A DNA stretch of 64,000 nt from NCBI GenBank assembly GCA_037783415.1, contig JAZGTN010000098.1:186001-250000 (forward strand), given 5' to 3'. The notes beneath the pieces were generated by a model. That model saw nothing but the letters and a program-made list of their open reading frames with translations, was not told where the DNA came from and did not search any database. Below are positions 50,801-63,700 of the stretch, piece after piece. Source of the stretch: Leptasterias polaris. Lineage: Eukaryota; Echinodermata; Asteroidea; Forcipulatida; Asteriidae. How positions within the stretch are numbered: the stretch's first letter is position 1; each line of letters begins with the position of its first letter. Made by a program: the position numbers and the translations under genes.

Positions 50801-53800
50801 AGGTCCACACAGTGTTATTTACAGTGTTGAGGAATAGGATTTTCCTTAAGTGAATAGAACAAAGGAATATCCACACAGTGACTGCAACACAGAGCTGTGT
50901 GGGCTTACGGTAGGGCCCTTGTGGGGTCTTTTACAAAATAGAACAATAGACCCTGAAAAGTTTTTCTTTGTTCAACCTGGACCCCTCAGAGGAATTCTTT
51001 TGTAAAGGGAATAACAGAACAACAATAGAAGGACCCTGCAAACCTGATCCATAAGGTTTTGTGTGTGTGTGTGTGGGTAGGTATCCACATTCAAACCGGG
51101 GACCTATAACAAAAGGGACAATAGGTCCATGGTTGCTATCACAAAGGAAAGCATTGTGGTCCACGGTTGCTATCACAAAGAGTTGAACAAAGGAGGGTCC
51201 ACGATTGCCTGTATTTACACACATGTGTGTGTGTGTATATTTAAATCTGCACACACAAGTATGTAAAAGCCTGCAACCGGGGACCTCCCTCTTTTGTTCG
51301 TACTCGCCCCCCATTGGTTTTTTATGCACTTTCCAACTGGAGATCTTCACCCAAACAAGGACCCTATTGCCTTATTTTTTCTTTCCCTACCGAAATCCCA
51401 TTTGGGGTTTTCCTCCCACATCTAAAACATTTCTTCTCGTTTCCTAATCACCATCATGTTAGTGGTGTTTGCACTATGTATTGAATTAAGAAATGCAAAA
51501 AAATATATAATGGCCAGTTTGGACCCTAGCAGAGTCTTTCTCAAAGACTAAATGACAACACAACAGACATGAGCAGTCATACTAGTACACACTTTCCAAA
51601 TGGGGACCTATACCCAACCAGGGACCCTACCTATTTTGTTGTAGGTTCCCGGTTTGAATGTGTATACTAATACCCACTTGGGTTGAATCTACTAATGTGC
51701 ATGATACATTTAACATGGTATACCTTTATTTGCAGTTGGTGCATCTTCAAGGAATTTTGTTTCAATTGAACTTGAAATCAATCAAAGTTTTTATCCTGCT
51801 TTCCATTATTTACATCACTTTCTCAATTATATACTAACATCTGTTTTTTCCCTCTCTTTTGGTATGCTGTGTTTTGGGAACATTTTTTCCCCTTGTTATA
51901 ATTTTTTTATTAATTACTTTGTTATTTAAATATATATTTTATTTATGTATACTATTTACAGTTTTTATTGTTATTATATTTTATTTTAAAAATTATTGAT
52001 GTTATGTTTATTTATTATTTTATTATTAGCATAATTGTTATTTTATTTTATTTAGCTACATTATTTATTCATATATTTGTATTTATTTTTATTTTATTTA
52101 TTTATTTATTTTGGGTTTTTTTTCTTGGGGGGGGGTGGTTTTGGGGGCTGTATTTATGCGCTTTGTCTAAGGAGGTACTGCTGGTGGTTTTCTTTCTTGA
52201 AAATTGCAAAGATCCAAAACATTTCCTCTGGAGTGAGTGGGTATTGATGGGGAGAGCACAGTTCATAAATCCTCAGATAAATGTTACTTATATCTTACTG
52301 ATAGATGCTTGAAATGTATGGAATTCCAGATTGAAAATGCAAATTGCAAATATACCATGTCTGTACCCTGTTAGACCTCACTAGGGTGTGAGTTAATTGA
52401 TTGGACATGGTGATCAGCCAGGTTGATACGATGTATGTTTAATGAGTCGGTGCGTTTCATGTTGGGAGTATTCTATACATCTGCTTCACTGGTGTCATTT
52501 CTGGTCAATCAATGGCCACTCAACATCATACGATTGATAAGGATGATCACAGCTGACATTGAGTCTCATTTAGGGGCCATTCAGAATAATCAATGTTTTA
52601 TTATTATTTAATTTTTTTTAAAACTGTGGGTGGGTCCTGGGTCGAAACTGGAAACAGAAAATCGGTTAACAGTTACCGGTACAATAAAAAAGAGAAACAA
52701 ATTTGAAAGGGATAAATACCCAGTGGTCTCTTCGAGATCATCTGTCATGTCTGTGCTGTCTAGTATCGGTCAACCTTGTTTGATAGCCGACCTCTGTGCC
52801 TGATGGGGAGATGGCAAAAATGTTAAAAGCCAGGAAAAGCCATTGAAAACTCCTGAGCTGGGAGAACATTAATCTAAAATATTGCTTCATTTGAGGCATT
52901 ACTTTGTTCTTCAGTGTACATGTATACGGTACAATAAATAGCCTGTCAATGTATAACAAGCAAAATCTAGGGTGGGTGCAGGGGTTAAAAACAAATTGAA
53001 AAAAAACCCCAAAACATTTCAACATTGATTACTCTGAATGGCTCCTTAACCCTGACTGAACAGAATTTTGATAAGCACAAAGTATATAGGCAAGAATTGA
53101 AGCTGGTAGAAGCTTCATGTGGTTCAGATTGAATCATGTTAATCTATAAAGAATGAATTAATTTTCCAAGTCCTTAAAAATATATCAATACAAACTATAT
53201 CAATAAAAAACTTCTGAGGAGGTAAGTCATTTTTGAAAATAGGCTAGTAGACTTGCAGACCTATTGAAGATGTTGTGAATGTTTGGATTGTATGGATTAT
53301 TTTTCAGAGCGGGCGTTATTTTATCCTTTGTCGGCACAAAAGGAGGACTGACAAGAGTTTTTCAAAACCCTCATGCTGAAAAACAAAGGTGAGAATGTTG
53401 ATCCGTTAATATCATTTCAATTTAATACAAATAAAATACATTCTGGCTTTGAAATGCTGTTCCATGCTGCCATTCGGTATTCACTCTTAAAATTAATGGC
53501 AATAAAAACGTATTGGTTAGAAGCCTACAGCAGCTTTCGATAGTATAAAGCATTTTGAGAAACATTTCACTTTGAAGAAATATGGTTATGTAAAAAGATA
53601 TCAGTTTTTATGCCCCAAAATTTGAATTTTAGAAACGCTTCTGTCAGAAACGTTTCTCAGATTGTGTATTCCTATTGGGGATTATTCTTCCTGCGTGGAC
53701 ATATTCGCTCCGGATTTTTAACAATATCTCAAAAATGCAACCACCTTTTGAGATGAAATTTTCACAGGTTAGTTTTATTGTATATATCTACATTTATGTA

Positions 53801-54670
53801 GGATTAAAACTATCGAACGGTTCCAAAAACCAAAGGTATACTTTGCCTTTAAACTCAGTTGGTAGAGCACCGGCAGGTTAATCCGGAGGTCGTGAGTTCA
53901 AATTCCTTTCTAGTCAATTTGTCTTTGTTCTACCCCAAATCATTAAAATTTTACCTAGTCAGTTTCCCCTGTGGTTCATTATTTGATAATTAATATATTG
54001 TGATTTCTCTTTTCTTTATTCAATTTAGCAATTTTGGCAAAGAGTTTGTAAACACCATAGAGGAAGAATATTATCAGAGAGCATCGTCAACTCCAACCGA
54101 TAAATTCATCTACTCCGTTCCTTTCCAGGGTCAAGAAGGTATGGTGTTATAAAGTTAAGAAAGCAAACTAGTCTTATGTCACCATACTAGCTTCGTGGTC
54201 CTTTAGTTAATTGGAAGTCGTGTGGTTCTGAAATCATTCCTGGGGTACTTAAATCCTTCTAAGGGTTCTTAAATCATTCCTTCGGTTCTCAAAATCCTTC
54301 CGGAAGTTCTTATTAAATTTTTCTCAGGGTTCTTAAATGGCCGAGTGGTGTCATGGCCGAGTGGTTTAGATCATCGGATTCAAGTTCTGGTGGTTTAGTC
54401 ATCGGGGTGTGGGTTCGAGTCCCGGTCGTGACGCTTGTGTCCTTGAGCAAGACGCTATAATTGCTTCTCTTCACCCAGGGGTATAAATGGGTACCTGCGA
54501 GGGTAGAGGTTGATATTGTGTTTGAAAAAGCTTCTGAGCGCCACGGCAGCTCGGGCTGTATACTCCCCAGGGAGCTGAGAAAGATTAAAGGAATGTTATT
54601 GGCCCAATGACCAGGGCACTAATGTAAAGCACATTGAGACGTTATTGTGAAATGCGCTATATAAGAACTG

Positions 54671-54702
<32 letters not shown>

Positions 54703-57700
54703 ATCATTCCTTTGGTTCTTAAATCCTTCCTGGGTGTTCTTAAATCCTTCCGGGAGTTCTTAAATATTTCCGGGAGTTCTTAAATCTTTGTTAGGGTTTT
54801 TAAACCATTCCTTTGGATCTGAAATCCTTCCTGGGGGTTCTTAAGTCTTCTTAGGGTTCTTAAATTATTCCTTAGGATCCTAAATCCCCACTGAGTTTCT
54901 TAATTCCTTCCTTGGATTTCACAGGGTTGTTAAATCCTTCCTTGGGTTCTTATATCAAGGCCTATCCTGGGTTTCATTAAATTCTTCTTGGTGTTCTAAA
55001 ATCCTTCATGGATTCTTAAAACCTTCTTGGTGTTCGTAGATCCTTACTGAGGTTCTTAATTCGTTCCTTGGATTTCACAGGGTTCTTAAATCCTTCCTGG
55101 GGTTCTTATATCAAGGCCTATCCTGAGTTTCCTTAAATTCTTCTTGGTGTTCTAAAATCCTTCTATGCGTTCTTAGATCCTTACTGAGGTTCTTAAGTCC
55201 TTCCTAAGGTTTTTAAATCCGTCAAGAGAATCTTTAATACATTCCGGGATTTTAAAAATGTTCACACAATGAGTTTTTTTAAATCCTTCCTGGGGTTCTT
55301 AAACCCTTCCTGGGGTTCTTAAATCCTTCCTAGGGTTCTTAAATCCTTCCTGTGGTACTTAAATTCTTCCTTGTGTTCTTAAATCCTTCCTGGGGTTCTC
55401 TAATCTTTCCTTAGGTTCTTAAATCCTTCCTGGCGCTCTTAAACCCTTCATGTGTTTCTAAAACCCTTCATATGGTTCTTAAATCCTTCATGGCGTTCTT
55501 AAATCCTTCCTTGGGTTCTGAAACCATTCATTTGGATCTAAACCCTTCCCTTGGTCTGAAACCCTTCCTGTTTTTTTAAAATTCTTCATATGGTTCTTTA
55601 TTCCTTTCTTGGTTTCTGAAATCCTTCCCAGGATGTTTATCTTTCACCAACATCTTCATTGTCATCTCACTTTTTGGAACAAAAGTTTGATTTTACATTT
55701 ACTGTAATTTTCTAGATGAATTCACTTCCGATAGCTCCGAATATCTTGTGACAGCAAGTACAGCAATCCTTGTGAAGAGAGATAACAAAAGCAGTGTAGC
55801 AGCAGGTAAGAAATCCTCAACATCTTGTCTTGTTCTCCTTTTTAAGGGCATTGAGGGTGTCTGTTTTTGAAAAACATGATGTAATGTAATGCAGTATTTC
55901 TATATTGTTTTTGTACATAGTATGTATTTAGAACGACCTCAGATTGAGAGGGCGCCACAAATGTAAAATATAGTAATAATTATTATTACTGGCAATACTC
56001 ACATTAGCTTGACAATACTGTTGTGTGATTGGATTGGTTGACTATGTTTAGTGGATATGTCTGTATAAGTGAATCAGTTACTCAAGTATTTGGTGGAATA
56101 TCTACTGTATTTTATTGTCAGGGTAAAGGTTGGTTCACTGGTTTCTTTCCCTGCCTTTCACCTCTGTGGACCCAAGTACGAATCTTACCACAGACTGGAG
56201 CCTTGCAAGCATGTGGATTGGGTTTTCAGTCCCTACCTGATTGTGTGGGTTTTTCCCATTTGGGGTTTACCTCCCACATCTAAAACTGAACATTTCTTCT
56301 GGCTTAATCAGCATCCTGTTAATGGTGTTTGCACTTGTGGATGTGTAATAAAATATAGTTAATGGCGAGACATTTGGACCCTAGCAGAGTCTTTCTCAAA
56401 GACTAAAATGACATCACAACACTCATAAACAGGTATACTGGTGTAACAGAAGCAGTCAGGTGGAAAGAGATGAAAGAGAGATGAGAAAAAAGAAGTAGCT
56501 GTTGCAAACTGCTTTTGCATTGGTACCACAGGTCCTTTTGGTTGGTAAGCAGTTTGCAGCAGCTAGTTCTATTTTCTGAGAAATGAATAAGTAAACAAAT
56601 AAATTCATGATAACCCAGGCATGCTTTTTCATGATTGATCACTTTATGAGGTGGAGTTTCTACACTAACAGGCACACACAAGCTGACAGTCAAATCATTC
56701 TTTAACTGATTAAAATGTTAATAATTATATAAATAATGTAATTTTTTTCTGATGTTAGCAATTGGTCATCAGATGCTGCTTGATGATTTCAGAGATCTTC
56801 TCATGGAAACAACACTCAATGTAAGTAATAAAACCATTATCTATATTATCATTAACGCACACCATCTGTCAAGTTGTTGTACCACTTCTATCCTGAAAGA
56901 ACTGCACTGGCTCCCTGTTTCTGCTCCGATGGTTTGTGCACAGAAGGTATCTCACTCGTCCAGTCTGTACGCACCTTCACTCGTAGCACCTGATTGTCAC
57001 ATCTTCTCATCCCTTCATTGTATCTGTTTCAAAGGCCAATACTGTGAGATATTCTGCTAGCTTTTTCCCCCCGTACTGCTGCACTTTGGAACTCCCTACC
57101 TGTATCTTGTTATCCACTATCGTACAATATATTCCAGTTTAAGAAGAATACGAACAAAACATCTCTCTTTAAATTGTCTTTTGTTCTTGTAGCCTACACC
57201 TTGAGTGGTCCTAATTTGGCCTTGTGTTAGGCAACTTTCATAAAAAAAGAAAAAAGAAAGAAAGAATTTGTTTTAATACTTATGCTAATTGTTCACAGAT
57301 CTTGAAGTAACATTGATCCAATTTTACATTTCTGATCTGCCTAAATTCTACACTCCATCCAGCAATCTGAGCTCCCGCAAAATGTCACTCCCAATGGAAC
57401 CTACTTCAAAATGTACCTGGGGTGTAAGGTCTTTTCTCTGTTGCTGCCCTGAGACTCTGGAATCATCTTCCTACTAAACTCAAACGCTGTAATAGAAAGA
57501 AAGCTAGAACAAAGCTGCTGCTTAAAATTATCTTGTGTCAATATTTTGTTTACTAATGAGAGGGTATATCTTTGGTAATTATCCAAAAGGTTAATGGCCG
57601 TAACAACTTACTTGTTAAGAAGCACTGCAGCTATTGATAATGTGTAACATTTGAGAAACAATTCCCTTCTAAAGAATGTGGTTTTAGAGAAAGGGATTTT

Positions 57701-60700
57701 TTGTTAAGCCAATCTGAAAAACATTTCATGCGAGAAACTTTTCTCAGATTGTGCATTCTAGTTACGGATTATTCTTCCTGCGTGCTAGACATTTTTACTG
57801 CTCCGGATTTTGTTGCTAATACCTCAAAAACGATACCACCTTTAAAATTAAATTCCACAGGTTAGCTTTATTGTATATATCTACATTTATATAGGATTAA
57901 AACAATCGAACGATTCAAAAAACCAAAGGTATACTTTGCCTTAAAAGATGATGTACATTTGTAGTTCCACTGTTTATTGGTAGTTTCATCTGAATGTAAT
58001 TATTGTTGTTATTCAAGTTTCTCTTTGTCTCCGCACCTTGAGTGCCCAGCAGGATGGATGAAGTGCACGATACAAATCTGTATTAATATTATTTTTTAAA
58101 ATTATGAATACAATATATCAACTATTCTATCTTTACAGCTGATGGAAGATTGCAATGATGTAGCGTACCATTGTGAACTCACCTGCTATAATGAAGTAAG
58201 TTCAACAGTAATAATTTGTAGACTATTTTGGTGTGGATTTTGTTGTGAATAATCCTTCTACAAATTATGTTTTCTTAAATGTTTTCCTATTTATCTTTTG
58301 TTTAGTCAGTTGGTTGCTACCTTCTTGATGAGCATGGCTACGTGGTTATGTCCAAAGACCAAACAGAGGTAACGTATTTCAGAAGAAATTAATGAAATCT
58401 AAATCTGCTGAGTGTACATTTGATGTCACATTGATGATTGAATGTGTATGAAGAAATAATATTATTTGGGGTTGAACAAAGTAAAATTTTACCCAATCAG
58501 TTGCATCCCCTTAAGGTGATCCCTCTGCTGCTACTTCCCAGGTTGTATCATAAACTTGGTTGTGATCTCTGGCTATACGGCAGTCACAGGTTGAATGGCT
58601 TTTTCTGACTGGCACCCCAAACGAAGATATTGACCAATTAGGGAGACAGCCAACATAGGGCTAGATAGCTAGTGTGATAGAGCTTGTTGGAATCATTGAA
58701 TCAAAGAATCATTGTACAATACATGTTATTTTTCATTTTCTGAGTAAATAGAGATGATACTCCAAGGTGAAGTTTTATTGTGATCTGATTTTAATCCAGT
58801 TACTACCTTTTGTTGTTTAGGTTGGTGTGCAGTTTGCTTCGTTAACTCAGCATGCTGTAGTCTTTGATGCAATGCTGGAACAAAATGTGTTCACTGAGTA
58901 AGTTTGTTGTTCTTGTTGTCAAGAAAATAATCATCACTCTGCTTTGGTTGTGTGAAGTGTTATAATCCCTAAGTATAATAAATCAGTAGTGTTAACCTCT
59001 CAGCCCCAATGGCCACTTTAGTCGACTGTGCACTATACCCTACTTGAGCTCTAATGGCGATTGTAGTCGACTGTGCACTATACCCTGCTAGAGCCCCAAT
59101 GGTTGCTTTGGCCGACTGCGCGCTATAGCCTGCTTGAGCCTTAATGGCGACTTAGGTCCACTGTTCACTATACCCAACTAAAATAAGGTTGCTATTATGC
59201 AATCCCCCAAAATTGAATTGGAAAAATCCAAAATGCGAAACATCTACGGAGCATATCTGAAGTTGTGTGGCTCTGGTCCACTGAATTCAGGAGACAAGAT
59301 AGTTACAGTCCTGAAAAAGAAAACAAGCCTCAGTGGAAAATAATGGACTTGATCTAGCAAAAACTAAAATAATTTTTTGGGGGATAAGTGTTTTTAAGTC
59401 AGTGTTTTAAGGCATCTTTTGCCACCTATTTAACACATTGTATGGGGTGTGAGAACAATCTGACCAAATGCAATTTGTATTTTTATTATGAATATGTATG
59501 AAGTATAGTAGTGCAAAACATAGTTGTTAATGGCCTGACGTTTCGACCCTAGCTGAGTCCTTCAAGAAAGACTCTGCTATGGTCGAAACATCTGGCCATT
59601 AACTATTTTTTGCATTTATACCGTAGGTCATTTTGGTTGGTAAGCAGTTTGCAACAGTTAATTATATTTTCTCAAGTATAGTAATGCTTTAATATTTCAA
59701 TTTTTATTTCAGAATAAAGCATATTGATTATCAAGCAATGTGTACAGAGATTATTATCAATGTAAATAATGCAGCATCACACCTACTGGATGTAAGTATT
59801 AATGCTATTTTTATATTCACATTAAATTTGAATAATTATGAGTCCTAACTTATCCATTATTTGTTGGTTTTACCAATTCTACCTCCATGGTTTTACCCAT
59901 ACACCGATGTGTTTAAAGTATTGTATACTTTCCCGAGTCCTGTAAAAAAAACCAAAAAAACATTGTTAACCATTGTTACTTGGGTGGGATTCAAACCCTT
60001 GACTTTTGCCAATCTAGAGTAGATGTCTTACCACTAGACCACTGAGATTGCTTGGTAGCAAGAGGCAGTTTGAATACTATATTTCAGCAGTGGGTACTCA
60101 CATCGGTGTTAGGGAAAAAACTTAATAATATTCTTTATCCCCAATGCAAGTTGGACATCTATTATCCGTTATTCTTTTTCGTTTACCTTTCAGCCTCTGA
60201 TTTCACTTGGTACATTTGTGATGGGCTTCACCAAACAGCTGATCCTGTAAGTTTCAAATATTCTTGTCTTCTAGTCATTGCTGATAATTTATTTATTTAT
60301 TACCTTTCAAAAATGTTTATTTCAAAGATGGTTGGGGACTCGAGATGAATCTCACGCCAAAATGAAAAGGTGTCTTATGGAAAGACTGTTTGAATTTCTC
60401 AGGCCTCTTGATCCCGATGACTCATGTCTCAGGGAGAGAATTCCAACGTTGGGTATAGTGTGAATGACCACTGATAACATGCAGTCCTGGGACCAATTTC
60501 ATAGCGCCGCTTAACGGTAAGCTCATTTTTGTGCTCACCATAGCAGAAAAAATTGCTTAAGCAAAAGCATATTTCACAGGTTAGCAAGAATATTAGGTCG
60601 CCAGCTTGCGCGTTCACCATGGATTTGCATTGTTACATCATTCATTTTCATACGGTAAGCACTGGAAGGTTAGCATGCCTTTTCGTGTGCTTACGGTTAG

Positions 60701-63700
60701 CATCGCTATGAAATGGACACTCATACAGTAAGCACAGAATCGGCTGTTAAGTAGCTCTATGAAAATGTACCCAGGATACCACCTGTCTGATTGTCATTGG
60801 ATGATAATGTACAGTGTTACGAGTCGATCTTGTGGGTTGATGGAAGCCATGTTTGAGGATGGTGCTGCTTGCAAGGATGTATCTTCCATGAGGTGCCTGG
60901 GTGTATGACGGACAGACCAGCAACGTCACGACGGAGCTGCAGAGGCTCCAGGAGGATGTCAGGGAACATTCTGTGACATTTCCTCCGCAGTGAAACGAGG
61001 GAGAGGAGAATGCATACCGAGGGGCACTAATATAGTTTTAAATATTCATGTCTTTTAGTCATTGCTGAATTGAAGAGAGTTCTCTCTCTCTCTGTTCTTG
61101 ATCAGATTTATTAAAAGATTCAACTATATTTGTCAATTAAATCTTGTTCTTTGCAGGGTTTTGTCTCACATTGGACTCTTTTACAGCCGGGAGGATTCTT
61201 TTGTTGGCGCATCAACAAGTAAGTCAATGAATATCCAAACACCTAGAGATTGAAGGATTCTTGTTACCAACAAGTGCATTTAACTTTTCAACTGTTGTTG
61301 GTTGAGATGACATGATGCATTTTTATATTTGCCATTTTTCTGTACAAGCCTGCAGCTCTTCTCATTGTATCTTGTTTGTTTGTAATGTAATAATTGTTAG
61401 TACTTTTCAATATTGCCATTTTTGTGTGAATGTTTTCATGGAAATCAGATTTCATGTTTTTTATCTTGACAATAACTGTTTTGAAGTTGTATTTGAATTA
61501 AATCACAATGAGAAATTGTATCGATTTCTTTCCAATTCTAAGTCACCAGTGACATAACCACAGGGGTCCTCGGTTTTCCAGATACATATACTGCCCCTCA
61601 AACAAAACGGAAAAAAACATACCCCAGTGAAAATATCCTGGCTACGCCACTGCAAATAACCCTGATTGGAGACAATATATTCCATCATTCATGAAGGTGC
61701 TACCATTTAAATGAATTGTTGCGGTACCCGCTGCCATGGATTCGAACTGTCTCTAACCATCGGGCTAGCTCGGTGGTCTAGTAGTAAGACATTTGCTCTA
61801 GCAATGCAAAGGTCGTGGGTTCGAATCCCACCTGAGTGATTTGCCTGTGGATTTTTTGTCTTCATAGAACTCGGGAAAGTACTGAGTATACAGTGCTTAA
61901 CACACATCGTTGTAGGGTAAAAACAAAACTATAGAATTAAAGGGGTTTAGTAGCATTAATTACAATTTAAGTAGCTCATTTAAATTGATGAAGAAGAAAA
62001 AAGGAAACAAAATTTAATTAGTGATTATTTTTCATTCTTCAGTCTTATTATTCTTGAAAATTTTGTTGTGTAATATCATCTTAGTGTAACAACAATATTT
62101 CCCATCAGCATAGTGGATGTTGTTGTGTTAACATACTGTATACTTAATTTTAAAAAAAATATAACCTTTGTTGTCATTTTCAGCTGAAGAGAAGATTTAT
62201 GTTCCATGTGATCAGGAAATGTTATATTTCATAGCACAGAGTGAGAGACTTCCAAAAGACGGCTACATTCAGTGCCAGTATTGTCGAAAGTAAGTTAATA
62301 ATAATAGTATAGAAATATTGACTGCTATGAGGGGCACAGTTAAAATTATAGGCCCAAGGTGATGTCAAAACCATGACTATGCCCGAAGCGAAGCTGAGGG
62401 CATAGTCATGGTTTTGACATCACCGAGGGCCTACAATTTTAACTGTGCCCCGAATATTAAGCAGTCAATATTTCTTTTATATACCGAAGAAAGGACATCA
62501 GTTCGCGCCGTGACACGAACGTATACAACGCGTACAGAAGTACACAAGCGACCTATGAAATACAGCAGTGTGTTGCGACTGGCGGGCACAGTCGATTGCT
62601 GTGCCCCGGGCACAGTTAATTATGACGTTATCTTGATAGAAAAAGGGGGCCCAGCTATTTCAATGACTCCACTTTTAACCAATCAGATTAGAGGATTCTA
62701 TATATGAGGTATATAATGAAAACTAATAAAGTGCACAAATCCCCCAAATTATCATGGCGCTAATACAAACAATAACATCTACAAAAATCCAAATGGAAAC
62801 TTAGGCCTAAGCTTAGAAAAAACAGAATACAATACATGTAGTAAAGAAATACTAATTAAAAAGTTGAAAAACACTGGTAAAAACAAACCGTCACTTAAAT
62901 ACTTGATTGGAAAATGGGTCTTTAGGCTGTTTTTAAATTGGGTTAAAGAAACAGATGATTTTAAAATGTCAAATCATTCTTCAAATGGTTTGTGTAGGAG
63001 TAATTAAGAATAACTAAGTAATTTTTATAATAAACATAACACGCAGTTCTTCAAAGTGTTTTATCCCACCCGAGGGCATTTAAAAGCACTCTTGTAATGC
63101 ATGTAAAGAACCCAGTTACACATTTCGCAAAGAGAAGGGGTTTGCCCAAGTGTTTCTGGCAGTGGCTGCTGAATGCGCCAAAGCACCTTGTGGCCTGCAG
63201 CACTCAGTGGCTACAGAAATCAGTCACATAATTAATAAAAAAGTGTTAAAAACCTTTCTTTAAAAAATTGTTTTGTTAGTTCAAACGTTTTGAGTATCTT
63301 ATTTGTAGATACATGCACTATATAAGACTATATATTACTGTTGTTATACTTATTATTCATACTTTTAATAACTTTTTGTTTCTTTATCTTTTAAGATCTT
63401 ACAGTCTTCACAGTGTTCCTCACAGCAACCTGATCTTGTTAGTGGTGGATTCAGATTGTGAATGTCTAGTCACAGACCCTATCAATTTGAAACCTACTAA
63501 GGTAGTCTACAATTCCGTTGAGTGGTGTGAAAGGTTACGAACACAAACGCATCGTAGGCGACCGGAATCATGCCACTCTGAGCATGAATTGGTAGGTTGA
63601 GGAGTCTGGGAGCCAGATTTTATACAAGATAGCTTTTCAAAAATTTGACCATTTCTTAAATTGATTTTGTTTTTCTTTTGACAGGAGAATTCCACTGATT

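Larger units (their letters stand above)
49871..53307. other. Intron 20
   Basis: Contains a mariner-like MITE, a 'gggacct/aggtcc' repeat region, a hammerhead-like fragment and a TTTA-rich block (51880-52110). I see nothing recognisable in 52150-53300. Confidence 0.6.
55806..56758. other. Intron 23
   Basis: Contains repeat family M (56125-56300) and a hammerhead-like family H insertion (56343-56580). Confidence 0.6.
56821..58138. other. Intron 24
   Basis: Two LINE ORF fragments and MITE A copy 4 account for most of it. The last about 190 bases show nothing. Confidence 0.6.

Noticed and set aside
50931..51350. 139-codon ORF on the minus strand
   Set aside because: Lies in the GGACCT repeat region and a (TG)n tract; composition is repeat-like.
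51968..52312. 114-codon hydrophobic ORF that looks like a membrane protein
   Set aside because: Produced by TTTA/TTAT low-complexity sequence.
54222..55637. CRISPR array
   Set aside because: Degenerate contiguous 20-bp tandem units without unique spacers, inside a eukaryotic intron.
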